Shown: positions 32,453-41,248 of the stretch, piece after piece
Layout of the letters: every line of letters begins with the position of its first letter
Numbering within the stretch: position 1 is the first letter of the stretch
Source of the DNA: Planococcus lenghuensis
GTDB taxonomy: Bacteria; Bacillota; Bacilli; Bacillales_A; Planococcaceae
Direction of reading: 5' to 3'
DNA: 64,000 nt
Assembly (NCBI RefSeq): GCF_001999905.1
Contig: NZ_CP019640.1
Span: forward strand, 1,840,001 to 1,904,000
Program-made: the position numbers and the translations under genes
Notes under the pieces: model-generated
What the model was told of the DNA's origin: nothing
Databases searched by the model: none
Seen by the model: the letters and a program-made list of their open reading frames with translations, nothing else

Positions 32453-33582
32453 CTTGTCATGATATCGGCACGCTGCAGGCTTATTTGGACGGTGAAGTCA
32501 GCCGGGATGAGAAAAAAAGCATTATGAAACATTTGGAAAGCTGTGAAGCCTGCCGGGAACAAGTGGCAGAACTCCAGAACCTTCACTTCTTCTGTACAGA
32601 GGCATTAGAGGAGAAAAAAACGCCTGTCGATACGGAAGGGGCGTGGGCAACGTTCGAAGCTCGCCTCCAGCAGATAGGAAAGGAACCGGTTACCGGCAAG
32701 CAAGAATTGAAAACAAGAAAGGGATGGCATTCCATGAGTTCAACAGTAAAAAAGGTGTTAGTTTCAGGCGTGGCAGCGGCCGCGATTTTCAGCTCATTCG
32801 CGATTCCGCAAGTTCAAGTAGGCGCCAGCCAGTTTTTATCCTTATTCCGGGTCGACCAATTCGAAATGGTGCAGCTGACGCAAAATGACTTGAGCGAAAT
32901 CGAGAATTGGGTCAGTGAAAACGAAGCTGGCGAAATTGATCTAAAAGGCATCGGCAAACTGGAACGGACGGGCGCCTCGGGTGAGCCGAAGCAGTTCGAC
33001 AGCGCGGAAGCCGCTGCGGCAGCAGGTTACAGTGTACCGCAGCTGGACAACTACAGCGTCGCGGGCGTCCATGTGATTCCGGCTTCGACGATTACATTCA
33101 CACTGGACATCGAAAAAGCGAATCAGCTGCTGGGTCAGCTCGGATCTGACGAGGAATTCCCTGCGGCACTGGACGGACAACCGTTTTCCGTCGCCGTCTT
33201 TGATGCTGTGACCGCCAATTATGCGGCGGCCGGCCAGCCGATCACTTACATCCGCACGAAGTCGCCGGAAATCAACGTACCGGAAGGCGTTTCAATCGCC
33301 GAATTACGGGATACGCTATTATCACTGCCGTTCATTCCGGAAAACGTGAAGACGCAACTGGCTGGCATTACGGATATCGAGTCGACGTTGCCGATTCCCG
33401 CAGTGACTACCGATGAAGCCCAAGTAAGTGAAGTAAGTGTCAACGGTGCCGAAGGATTCACTGTGAACAGCGATCACGAAACTTCCGTCGTCTGGAATGG
33501 AGACGGCCAGATTCATATGATTGTCTCTGAGAATGGCACGAGCACTGAAGAATTGATTGCATTAGCAGCACAAATTCAGTAA
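32449..33582 (+). CDS. Zinc-finger anti-sigma factor with large outer domain
   Basis: 377 residues. The N-terminal zinc-binding anti-sigma domain has Cys3/His4 and His28, Cys32, Cys35 (HLESCEAC). A membrane segment follows at about residues 104-121 (VLVSGVAAAAIFSSFAIP). The outer part of about 250 residues is beta-rich and contains KQFDSAEAAAAAGYSVP and a C-terminal VVWNGDGQIHMIV. I do not know its ligand. It starts inside the sigma stop and is followed by an ABC transporter, so the sigma/anti-sigma pair probably senses a substrate of that pump. Confidence 0.87.
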   Translation: MTCHDIGTLQAYLDGEVSRDEKKSIMKHLESCEACREQVAELQNLHFFCTEALEEKKTPVDTEGAWATFEARLQQIGKEPVTGKQELKTRKGWHSMSSTVKKVLVSGVAAAAIFSSFAIPQVQVGASQFLSLFRVDQFEMVQLTQNDLSEIENWVSENEAGEIDLKGIGKLERTGASGEPKQFDSAEAAAAAGYSVPQLDNYSVAGVHVIPASTITFTLDIEKANQLLGQLGSDEEFPAALDGQPFSVAVFDAVTANYAAAGQPITYIRTKSPEINVPEGVSIAELRDTLLSLPFIPENVKTQLAGITDIESTLPIPAVTTDEAQVSEVSVNGAEGFTVNSDHETSVVWNGDGQIHMIVSENGTSTEELIALAAQIQ

Positions 33583-33643
33583 CAGCAGCAGTTCAGGGCG
33601 CCACAGCGCTCTGGACTTTTTATAATGGAGGCGGAGAAACAGA

Positions 33644-34579
33644 ATGAGCGTAATTGAAACGAATGCATTGACGAAAACCTACAATGGCAAAGGCGGCATT
33701 TCCGATGTGTCCCTGTCTATCGGGGAAGGGACGATCTACGGCTTTTTAGGGCCAAATGGCTCCGGGAAAAGCACGTTCGTCCGGACGATGCTCGGGCTTT
33801 TGAAGCCGACCGGCGGCGAAGGGTTCATTCTCGGGGAACCGATCGGCTCGATCAAATCCCGGGAACAGGCCGGGTACTTGCCGGAACTGTTCCGCTACCC
33901 GGATTGGCTGACCGGCAGGCAATTGCTCGACAGTCACGCAGAGCTGTGCAAAATTCCGGTCCGGCAACGAAAGAAGCGAATCCAGGAAGTCATCGAGCTC
34001 GTGGGGATGACCGGCCGGGAAAACGGACGAATCAGCGGCTTTTCCAAGGGGATGTCGCAGCGGATCGGCCTGGCCTGTGCGATTTTAAACGACCCGAAAG
34101 TGATTTTCCTGGACGAACCGACGTCGGCACTCGACCCGATCGGCCGGAAAGATGTGCGGGATCTTATGCTGTATTTGCGGGACCAAGGGAAAACGGTATT
34201 TTTGAACAGTCATTTATTGTACGAAGTCGAGTCGGTGTGTGATTACGTATCGATCGTCCATGAAGGCGATATGATCGTCCAGGGCGCCTGGCGGGAACTG
34301 ATGCAGATTGACGCGCAAGTGGAGATCGTCACCGATCACCTGACCGGTGTGCAATGGCCGCCGTTTGTGATTGGGCACAAAATAATCAAACAGGAAGACA
34401 CACGCACACGATCGATGATCCAATTCGAAAACGAATCCGATATCCCGCGCCTCATCCATTATTTATCGGCGAATCAAATCGGGGTATTTGAAGTGAAACC
34501 GATCACGCCGCATTTAGAAGACGTGTTCATGCACTGGGTGAACCAGAAAAAGGAGAGCCGCCATGTGGGCCATCAGTAA
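33644..34579 (+). CDS. ABC transporter ATP-binding protein
   Basis: 311 residues. Walker A GPNGSGKST, signature FSKGMSQR (variant of LSGGQ), Walker B VIFLDEPTSALDP and the H-loop NSHLLYEV are present. The extra C-terminal 80 residues are as in DrrA/YxlF-type drug or lantibiotic export ATPases. ATGGAGGCGGAG precedes the ATG. It overlaps the permease gene by 17 bases. Confidence 0.93.
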   Translation: MSVIETNALTKTYNGKGGISDVSLSIGEGTIYGFLGPNGSGKSTFVRTMLGLLKPTGGEGFILGEPIGSIKSREQAGYLPELFRYPDWLTGRQLLDSHAELCKIPVRQRKKRIQEVIELVGMTGRENGRISGFSKGMSQRIGLACAILNDPKVIFLDEPTSALDPIGRKDVRDLMLYLRDQGKTVFLNSHLLYEVESVCDYVSIVHEGDMIVQGAWRELMQIDAQVEIVTDHLTGVQWPPFVIGHKIIKQEDTRTRSMIQFENESDIPRLIHYLSANQIGVFEVKPITPHLEDVFMHWVNQKKESRHVGHQ

Positions 34580-35435
34580 ACTGACGTTAAGGGAAATCAT
34601 TTCAAAGCGCATCTTTTTGATCACGATCATCATGACGGTCGTATTCCTGGCGCTGTACGGCACCGCGATTTACTTTGCCGGCAAGGAAATGCCGAATGAA
34701 GGACCGGGTGCAGAAGCAGGCCCTGAAATTGTCCTCATGCAGCAATTCGTTTCTTCCCAGCTGCTCGGCGCGGGTCTTTATTTTTCCTCATTCATCGCGG
34801 CACTGCTGGCCATTCTGTCGAGTGTCAGCGCGATTTCCGGGGAAGTGGCGAGCCATCAGATCGATACGTGGCTCATGCGCCCGATTTCAAGAACCCAGTT
34901 CGTACTCGGGAAATTTTTCGGGCTCACCGTGCTGATGGTGCTCTATGTCGCCGCGTTGTTTTTCAGCATCGTATTGATTCACCAAGGGATCGGCGCCGAG
35001 TGGATGATGCTCGACTTGGGCGTAGCCCAATTGATCAAAGCGGTCAGCGTGTTCGTGCTCCAGCCGTTTGTGCTCATCGCGTTCGGCTTGTTGCTCAGCA
35101 CGCGGATGACGACATTGAACGCCGGCATCGTGTCCATCGTACTGTACGGGGCGGCGTTCATCGGCGGATTCATCGAACAATTCGGGGCAATCCTCGAGAA
35201 AGCGACCCTCATCAACCTCGGCATCGTCATGAGCTTGGTGTATCCGATCGATTCCATTTACCGCAAAATGACCGATCTCTTGTTCAATACATCAGATAAC
35301 CCGCTCGCGTTCGCACAAGGCGGCATGTTCACAAGCATTTCCGCTCCGAGCAATGCACTCGTCTGGTACGCGGCGCTTTACGGCATTGCCGTGCTGGGAT
35401 TTGCGGTGTACAGCTTCAGGAAGCGGGATGTCTAG
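34563..35435 (+). CDS. ABC transporter permease
   Basis: 290 residues with six hydrophobic segments of the ABC-2 type. The large loop after helix 1 is acidic (NEGPGAEAGPE), and AISGEVASHQIDTWLMRPISR is the conserved cytoplasmic segment seen in NosY/YxlG-like permeases. It pairs with the preceding ATPase. Export of an antimicrobial or lipid is likely by family, but the substrate is not known. Confidence 0.9.
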   Translation: MWAISKLTLREIISKRIFLITIIMTVVFLALYGTAIYFAGKEMPNEGPGAEAGPEIVLMQQFVSSQLLGAGLYFSSFIAALLAILSSVSAISGEVASHQIDTWLMRPISRTQFVLGKFFGLTVLMVLYVAALFFSIVLIHQGIGAEWMMLDLGVAQLIKAVSVFVLQPFVLIAFGLLLSTRMTTLNAGIVSIVLYGAAFIGGFIEQFGAILEKATLINLGIVMSLVYPIDSIYRKMTDLLFNTSDNPLAFAQGGMFTSISAPSNALVWYAALYGIAVLGFAVYSFRKRDV

Positions 35436-35506
35436 GGGGAAGCTGTGTGGCTGTCCCGGTATCACATTTCACTTTTGAAATTGTCCAATAAATATCAACT
35501 GAAAAC

Positions 35507-35551
35507 AGCCGCCTTTTTGAGATCAAACGGTCTCGAAAGGGCGGCTTTTAT
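35507..35551 (+). terminator. Rho-independent terminator
   Basis: AGCCGCC pairs with GGCGGCT, with an inner TGAGA/TCTCG stem; TTTTA follows. It ends the sigma-ABC operon. Confidence 0.8.
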
Positions 35552-35659
35552 TTGCTGGCCGGTCAGCGGCAGAAAAATAGAACATAGGGGTGGCGACTTC
35601 CGGTATAAGCTGATATATTCAGATATGTTCGAACTTTAACCAGAGTAGGAGATCATGCA

Positions 35660-37006
35660 ATGCCTCGTAAACTGTCTTTTTCTTTCATCCTCACATTAGG
35701 TTTTATGTTATTCGCCCTGTTCTTCGGTGCAGGGAATTTAATTTTTCCGGCGATGCTTGGCCAGTCAGCAGGCACGAACGTGTGGGCCGCGAATGCCGGA
35801 TTCATCGTGACCGGGGTCGGCTTGCCGCTGCTTGGGATCATCGCACTCGGAATGTCAGGTAAAAGCGATCTGCAGTCACTGGCGAACCGCGTGCATCCCG
35901 TTTTCGCCCTTGTTTTCACCGTCGTGCTTTATTTAGCAATCGGCCCCTTGTTCGCCATCCCGCGAACGGGCACGGTCGCGTTTGAAATCGGGATGAAGCC
36001 GTTTATCCCGGAAGCCTATACGGTACTCGGGTTATTCGTGTTTTCCGTTGTGTTTTTTGGCATTACGGTGTTTTTCTCGTTAAAGTCTTCGAAAATCGTG
36101 GATATCATCGGAAAGTTTTTAACGCCTCTGTTACTGCTTCTCGTGTCTCTCTTGATCTCGATCGCCATCATCCGGCCGATCGGAATCATTCAGGCGCCCG
36201 CTGATCACTATATGACGAATGCGTTTTTCAAGGGATTCCAAGAGGGTTACCTGACAATGGATGCGCTGGCATCGTTCGTGTTCGGCATCATTGTGATCAA
36301 TGCGGTAAAAGAAAAAGGGGTTTCCGGCAAAAAAGAAGTGCTGCTCGCTGTGATGAAAGCAGGCGGGATCGCAGCGGCCCTTCTGGGGATCATCTATACC
36401 TCGCTCGCATTCATCGGAGCTTCAAGCGTCGGCGGATTCGGTCTTTTGGATAACGGGGGAGCTGTTCTCTCCAACGCATCCAACCATTATTTCGGTGCGT
36501 ACGGCCGCATGCTGCTCAGCTTGATTGTAACCGGTGCCTGCCTGACGACGAGCATCGGGCTGATCACGGCTTGTTCTTCTTATTTCGCGCAGCTGATGCC
36601 CGGGGTGTCCTACACGAAATTCGTTCTTCTGTTTTCCGCATTCAGTGCGGGATTAGCCAATTTTGGGCTGAATGAACTGATCGCGATTTCAGTTCCGGTC
36701 TTGGTCACCATTTATCCATTGGCCATCCTGTTAATCGTGCTCACTTTTGTTCATCCGGTATTTAACGGCAAAAAAGAAGTATACCAGGGGAGTATGGCGC
36801 TGTCTTTTGTCGTCGCTGTGTTCGATGGATTAGGCGCTGCAGGTATCACGGTGCCTGCAGTCGATGAGTTGTTCACATCCATTCTTCCATTGTATGAAGT
36901 CGGTTTAGGTTGGATGGTACCGGCCATCGTCGGAGGGATTGGCGGCTCCTTGTTTTCGCTGATCCGGACAAAAGGAATCCGCCCTTCTTACGATTCAGTC
37001 GGATAA
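35660..37006 (+). CDS. brnQ: Branched-chain amino acid transporter, LIVCS type
   Basis: 448 residues with about 12 membrane segments. The N-terminal FALFFGAGNLIFPAMLGQSAG is the signature of BrnQ carriers, which import leucine, isoleucine and valine with sodium or protons. FGLLDNGGAVLSNASNHYFG in the middle also fits. GAGTAGGAG precedes the ATG. It has its own terminator-free gap to sstT; no T-box or other leader is visible. Confidence 0.95.
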   Translation: MPRKLSFSFILTLGFMLFALFFGAGNLIFPAMLGQSAGTNVWAANAGFIVTGVGLPLLGIIALGMSGKSDLQSLANRVHPVFALVFTVVLYLAIGPLFAIPRTGTVAFEIGMKPFIPEAYTVLGLFVFSVVFFGITVFFSLKSSKIVDIIGKFLTPLLLLLVSLLISIAIIRPIGIIQAPADHYMTNAFFKGFQEGYLTMDALASFVFGIIVINAVKEKGVSGKKEVLLAVMKAGGIAAALLGIIYTSLAFIGASSVGGFGLLDNGGAVLSNASNHYFGAYGRMLLSLIVTGACLTTSIGLITACSSYFAQLMPGVSYTKFVLLFSAFSAGLANFGLNELIAISVPVLVTIYPLAILLIVLTFVHPVFNGKKEVYQGSMALSFVVAVFDGLGAAGITVPAVDELFTSILPLYEVGLGWMVPAIVGGIGGSLFSLIRTKGIRPSYDSVG

Positions 37007-37104
37007 TCAGTCAACTGTGAAATTTTTCTGAACGCGTTACGTTACTGCCGAAGAAACAAGCAAGCTATGGTACACTATTGTTCGAAATGAACGGGGGAAT
37101 ATCT

Positions 37105-38376
37105 ATGAGAATACTAAAAACTTGGAACCGCATCAGCCTGGTTAAGCAAATCGCGCTCGGCTTGATCCTCGGGATTGGCCTGGCTGTTCTTTTTCCGGAA
37201 GCCGCGGAACCCCTGGCCATTTTAGGGGAATTATTTGTAGGGGCGCTGAAAGCCATCGCGCCGGTCCTGGTCCTGGTTCTCGTGATGGCTTCCATCGCGC
37301 AGCACCAAAAAGGCCAGCAGACCAATATGAAAACCATTATTGCTTTATATCTTACGGCGACGTTTTCCGCTGCCCTGGTGGCTGTGTTTTTCAGTTTCGC
37401 TTTCCCTGTGAGCATCGCGCTGACAGAAGGGACTGAAGAGTTAACGGCCCCCGGCGGAGTGGCTGAAGTTCTGACCACATTGGTATTGAACGTTGTCGAT
37501 AACCCCATCAGTGCGCTTGCGGATGCGAACTACATCGGAATTTTAGCTTGGGCCATCGTCCTGGGACTGGCGCTCCGAAGCGCTTCCGACTCAACAAAAA
37601 CGGTGCTGGCCAATTTCTCGGATGCGGTCACCCGAATGGTTGGATGGGTCATCCGGTTCGCGCCGCTCGGTATTATGGGGCTCGTCATCGCGGCGATCAC
37701 GACAAATGGATTGACCGCGTTGCTCGGCTACGGGGAATTACTGGTCCTGTTGATCGGCTGTATGCTCTTTGTGGCGTTTGTGGTTAATCCGCTCATCGTC
37801 TATGCTAATATCCGCCAAAATCCCTATCCGCTTGTTTGGACGTGCATTAAGGAAAGCGGCGTTACTGCCTTTTTCACCCGAAGTTCCGCTGCAAATATTC
37901 CGGTGAACATGCGGTTGAGCGACAAACTGGGGCTGGACCGGGATACGTATTCTGTGTCCATTCCGCTCGGGGCCACCATCAATATGACGGGAGCCGCCAT
38001 TACGATTACGATTCTGACACTTGCGGCCGTCCATACGCTAGGCATTGAAGTGGACCTCGCGACAGCCGTTCTGCTGAGCGTACTGGCTGCAGTCTGTGCC
38101 TGCGGGGCTTCCGGTGTCGCGGGTGGGTCGCTTCTGCTGATTCCGCTGGCCGCCAGCCTGTTCGGCATCCCGGCTGACATCGCCATGCAAGTCGTAGGAG
38201 TCGGTTTCATCATTGGCGTCCTGCAGGATTCGTTCGAGACGGCGCTGAATTCATCCACCGATGTTCTGTTCACCGCTACGGCTGAATACAAGAAGGACTT
38301 AAATGGAGCGGAAGAACCGGAAACCCAGCATGCGTTTGACATCGAGGAACCGGCTGAAGATTTGGCGAACAGCTGA
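37105..38376 (+). CDS. sstT: Serine/threonine:sodium symporter
   Basis: 423 residues, dicarboxylate/amino acid:cation symporter fold. The substrate-binding region has [14 protein letters not shown] and the second hairpin [17 protein letters not shown], and the last part [22 protein letters not shown], all typical of SstT. The start is ATG 37105 with GGGGGA upstream; an earlier start at 37078 lacks a ribosome site. The 3' end lies just before an IS1182-type element, whose transposase frame runs antisense into it. Confidence 0.93.
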   Translation: MRILKTWNRISLVKQIALGLILGIGLAVLFPEAAEPLAILGELFVGALKAIAPVLVLVLVMASIAQHQKGQQTNMKTIIALYLTATFSAALVAVFFSFAFPVSIALTEGTEELTAPGGVAEVLTTLVLNVVDNPISALADANYIGILAWAIVLGLALRSASDSTKTVLANFSDAVTRMVGWVIRFAPLGIMGLVIAAITTNGLTALLGYGELLVLLIGCMLFVAFVVNPLIVYANIRQNPYPLVWTCIKESGVTAFFTRSSAANIPVNMRLSDKLGLDRDTYSVSIPLGATINMTGAAITITILTLAAVHTLGIEVDLATAVLLSVLAAVCACGASGVAGGSLLLIPLAASLFGIPADIAMQVVGVGFIIGVLQDSFETALNSSTDVLFTATAEYKKDLNGAEEPETQHAFDIEEPAEDLANS

Positions 38377-40200
38377 GTAAATGTTTCTGTATGATATAGA
38401 AGGTTTAAACAAGGGGCTGTCCAAAAAGCCCCCTAAATTAAAAACAGGGAGAGAATAACCAATCGGTTGTTCTCTCCCTGTTTTTTTAAAGTTCGCTTTT
38501 TCGGAAAGTGACCGGAGGAAACCGGCCACTTTCCGAAAATTATGCGCCATGGCGATGAGTCCGAATTCGATGTGCACTTTCTGAAGCCCCCGGAGATGGA
38601 ACCGGCGGAACGCCAAATTGCCCTTGATATCGCCGAAACCGGTTTCCACCTCGATTTTTCTTCGGGCGTATACCAGTTTTCGGTCCTCACATTCAAGGGC
38701 TTCTTTCGCTTTCATTTTCAATTCCTCGTAGACCGGGTTCCAGTGAACCTGACGGTTCCCTTTCGCCTTGGTACACGATTCTTTCAGCGGACATCCGGTA
38801 CAGTCTTCACATTCGTAGATTCTATAGGACTGAACAAAGCCCGATGCATTTTTCTTCTCCTGATACTTTTTGAAAACGACGCGGCGGCCGTTTGGACAGA
38901 TGAATCGGTCATCCGCTTCTTCATACGTCCAGTTTTTCGCGTTCCATTCATTGTTTTTAAACTTCTTCGTCTGCTCTTTCAGATAGGTGCCATACGGGAT
39001 CAGGAAGCCGGCAAGCGGTTCTTTTTCATCCCCGATCAGGTAGAGGTAGTTCTCTTCGCTTCCATAGCCGGCATCCGCGACGATGGTCTTCGGCATAGGC
39101 AGGGCAGATGCCTGCAGCTCTTCCAGATGTGGAATCAGGCAGCGAGCATCTCCTGGGCGCTGATGAATGGTATAGAACAGTACAAATTGATTCTCGGTCG
39201 CCATCTGGATATTGTATCCGGGTTTCAGCTGGCCATTCTTCATATGATCTTCCTTCATCCGCATGAATGTGGCGTCCGGGTCCGTCTTCGAGAAGCTGTT
39301 GCGCTCTCCACAGACGGCGAGCTGTTCCGCATACGTTTCTTGGCGAGGAATGAAGTTTTCACGAATCAGTTTCACTTTCTTTTTCAGGAGACTGTGCCGT
39401 TTGCGGAGTCCTTTTCTGTTTTCCACAATCTCTTCCTCAGCAATGAGATCCGTCAGGATGTCCATTTGGTCTTCCAGCTGGTTCGCAATTGAAGCCAATT
39501 CCGCAGCCGCCGGCTCCTCGGCCAGCTGGCCCAGTTCCAATCCCTCCGCCTTGGCAATCTCCTGGATTTCCTGAAGCGTTTCCTGAATTCTGATTTTCAG
39601 TTTCGCTTCCCGCCCCGTCACCGCCTTACGGAAGACAAAGCTATACTTATTGGCGTCCGCTTCCATCTTCGTCCCGTCCAGGAAGTAGTTCTCAAACTCG
39701 ACAAACCCTTGCCGGTGAAGTTCCAAAACAGTGAACTCGAATAACTGATCGATGACCGCTCCCATTCGGACGCTCCGGAAATGGTTGATGGTCCGGAAAT
39801 CCGGTTTCTGCATCGCCGCCAGCCAGATCGCCGGAAGATCCTCGTGCAGCATCGTGGCGATGCCCCGGCAGGAATAAACTTTTTGGGAATAGGCATAGAG
39901 AATAACTTTGAGCATCAGTTTCGGGTGGAAGGGTGGTCGCCCCCCGCCAGGGTAGCAGGCGGTCAACACCTCATCGGGGAAAGCCTCAACCAACTGATCC
40001 ACCACACGAGCCACATGATGGTCGGGAATCAGGGCGCCAATATCAGGAATGGATAAGGCCTGGGTCGGATCATACGGTTTGAATGCGGGCGCCGGCCGGC
40101 GCCCTTGGGTGGAAACTGCGGTTTCGTGTTCAAGTAATTCACCTGACGGAAGAGGTGGTTGCATGGTATAATCGGTAGAAGCAATCGTTGGATTGCGCAT
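38299..40200 (-). CDS. IS1182-family DDE transposase
   Basis: 633 codons from ATG 40200. The N-terminal domain has [20 protein letters not shown] and [14 protein letters not shown]; the DDE core has [33 protein letters not shown] and the C-terminal [18 protein letters not shown] CxxC zinc-like part reads [11 protein letters not shown]. All blocks of an active IS1182 transposase are present. The frame has no stop inside the element: it reads through the terminal repeat (GFLDSPLF) into the antisense of sstT and stops at 38299. A +1 frame would stop at 38435, right after the terminator hairpin. Confidence 0.9.
   Translation of the reverse strand: MRNPTIASTDYTMQPPLPSGELLEHETAVSTQGRRPAPAFKPYDPTQALSIPDIGALIPDHHVARVVDQLVEAFPDEVLTACYPGGGRPPFHPKLMLKVILYAYSQKVYSCRGIATMLHEDLPAIWLAAMQKPDFRTINHFRSVRMGAVIDQLFEFTVLELHRQGFVEFENYFLDGTKMEADANKYSFVFRKAVTGREAKLKIRIQETLQEIQEIAKAEGLELGQLAEEPAAAELASIANQLEDQMDILTDLIAEEEIVENRKGLRKRHSLLKKKVKLIRENFIPRQETYAEQLAVCGERNSFSKTDPDATFMRMKEDHMKNGQLKPGYNIQMATENQFVLFYTIHQRPGDARCLIPHLEELQASALPMPKTIVADAGYGSEENYLYLIGDEKEPLAGFLIPYGTYLKEQTKKFKNNEWNAKNWTYEEADDRFICPNGRRVVFKKYQEKKNASGFVQSYRIYECEDCTGCPLKESCTKAKGNRQVHWNPVYEELKMKAKEALECEDRKLVYARRKIEVETGFGDIKGNLAFRRFHLRGLQKVHIEFGLIAMAHNFRKVAGFLRSLSEKANFKKTGREQPIGYSLPVFNLGGFLDSPLFKPSISYRNIYSAVRQIFSRFLDVKRMLGFRFFRSI
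38439..38487. terminator. Bidirectional terminator at the left end of the IS
   Basis: AAAACAGGGAGAGAA (38441-38455) and TTCTCTCCCTGTTTT (38470-38484) form a perfect 15-bp stem, extended by ACC/GGT, with T-runs on both strands. It can end sstT transcripts and the transposase transcript. Confidence 0.85.
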
Positions 40201-40282
40201 AAAAATCGTCCTTTCTGAGTGGTTGTGTGGTAACTCCCATTTTACAGAAACGGACGATTTTTGTATGCATTGATGACTTGAC

Positions 40283-40400
40283 TAGCGGGAAGGCCGGCGG
40301 CGACTCCTGCGGGACCAGCACGAGCTGAAGACCCTGGACCGAGTATAGCGAGGGAAGCGTCTGAAGCCGTGCCCGCGGAAAGCGTCCGCCGGGCCGAACC
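40283..40400 (+). repeat. GC-rich structured repeat of a type widespread in Bacillales
   Basis: About 118 bases with GGCGGCGACTCCTGCGGGA, CACGAGCTGAAGACC and CCCGCGGAAAGCGTCCGCC. I recognise this kind of sequence as a dispersed intergenic repeat in many Bacillus genomes; ends can pair (GGCGGCGAC... with GCGTCCGCC). Function is not known to me. Here it sits inside the 3' noncoding part of the IS, between the transposase start and the right terminal repeat. Confidence 0.6.
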
Positions 40401-40430
40401 CCAGCTACTTCTTTACGAATAGAAAAAAGG

Positions 40431-40477
40431 GGCTGCCCCTCGAGGTCATTTTTCATGACCTTTCGGGACAGCCCCTT
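40431..40477 (-). terminator. Terminator at the right end of the IS, downstream of ykoC
   Basis: On the reverse strand AAGGGGCTGTCCC pairs with GGGGCAGCCCCTT through an inner GGTCAT/ATGACC stem, then TTTTTT. The IS terminal repeat thus doubles as a terminator 16 bases past the ykoC stop. Confidence 0.75.
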
Positions 40478-40492
40478 GTATTTAATTGAACG

Positions 40493-41248
40493 TCAGGACA
40501 GATTCACACCTCCGATGCAGCTTGCCAAAAGCAGACCAGTAAACACCATCCCCATCGCTGCATCGGTCCGAGTGAGCGGAACCGGCTCAAAGAAAACGGT
40601 CCGGGGCTCACCCGTGAATCCCCGGGCTTCCATGGCAAAGGCCGTCCGTTCCGCTTTTCGCACTGCGCCAGCCAGCATGGGCATCAAGACGCGACGGATG
40701 TTGCGGACGCGGTGCAGTAGCCCGGTTTCCGTTCCAATACCGCGGAGCCGCTGGGCCTGGCGGATCTGGATGAATTCCTCCCGGAGCACCGGCAGGAATT
40801 GATAGCCGACGAGCATGCTGTAGGCGAGTTTCGGTGATAGTTTGAGCTGTTGCATCAGGCTGAGCGCAAACTTCACCGGATCCGTCGTAAACGCAAACAG
40901 TAAAGATACCGATGAAAAAGCGAGCACCCGGAAAGCGAGCGACAGCGCCCGGCTCCATTGTTCGGCCGTCACGTCAATGCCGGCCCAGCTCCAGATGACC
41001 GGTCCTTCCGTATCCGCCGCAAACACAACGGTCGTCCACAAATACCCGGCCGCTGTAATGACGAACGGCAGCATAAAGAGCACATACCGTTTCCAGGCAA
41101 TCCGGCTGAAAAACGCTTGGATCACCACGATGCCGATAAAAAAGAACAGCGGCGTCCAAGGATTGAAGAACAACGCCAGGACGAGGACGGAACCTGTGAC
41201 GATGGCCAATTTCACCGCCGGGTTCATGTCATGCAAAATGCGCTGCAC
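40493..41248 (-). CDS. ykoC: Energy-coupling factor transmembrane protein, YkoC
   Basis: 251 residues with about five membrane helices (EcfT family). The conserved coupling region reads QLKLSPKLAYSMLVGYQFLP and the charged segments EEFIQIRQAQRLRG and RRVLMPMLAGAVRKAERTAFAMEARGF carry the two A-R-G motifs that dock onto the ATPase. GTG 41248 has AAGGAG upstream; an ATG at 41287 has none. Last gene of the ykoFEDC operon for uptake of thiamine or its pyrimidine precursor. Confidence 0.85.
   Translation of the reverse strand: MQRILHDMNPAVKLAIVTGSVLVLALFFNPWTPLFFFIGIVVIQAFFSRIAWKRYVLFMLPFVITAAGYLWTTVVFAADTEGPVIWSWAGIDVTAEQWSRALSLAFRVLAFSSVSLLFAFTTDPVKFALSLMQQLKLSPKLAYSMLVGYQFLPVLREEFIQIRQAQRLRGIGTETGLLHRVRNIRRVLMPMLAGAVRKAERTAFAMEARGFTGEPRTVFFEPVPLTRTDAAMGMVFTGLLLASCIGGVNLS

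Larger units (their letters stand above)
38409..40479 (-). mobile_element. IS1182-family insertion sequence
   Basis: Terminal inverted repeats ACAAGGGGCTGTCC (left, 38409-38422) and its complement GGACAGCCCCTTGT (right, 40466-40479) are perfect over 14 bases, and similarity continues inside (AAAAAG versus CGAAAG). TTTAA flanks both ends (38404-38408 and, one base out, 40481-40485), compatible with a target duplication. Total about 2.07 kb with one transposase gene on the reverse strand. Its 3' noncoding end holds a GC-rich repeat. Confidence 0.88.

Noticed and set aside
38542-39492. 316-codon forward frame inside the IS
   Set aside because: It lies antisense to a clear IS1182 transposase and has no ribosome site.
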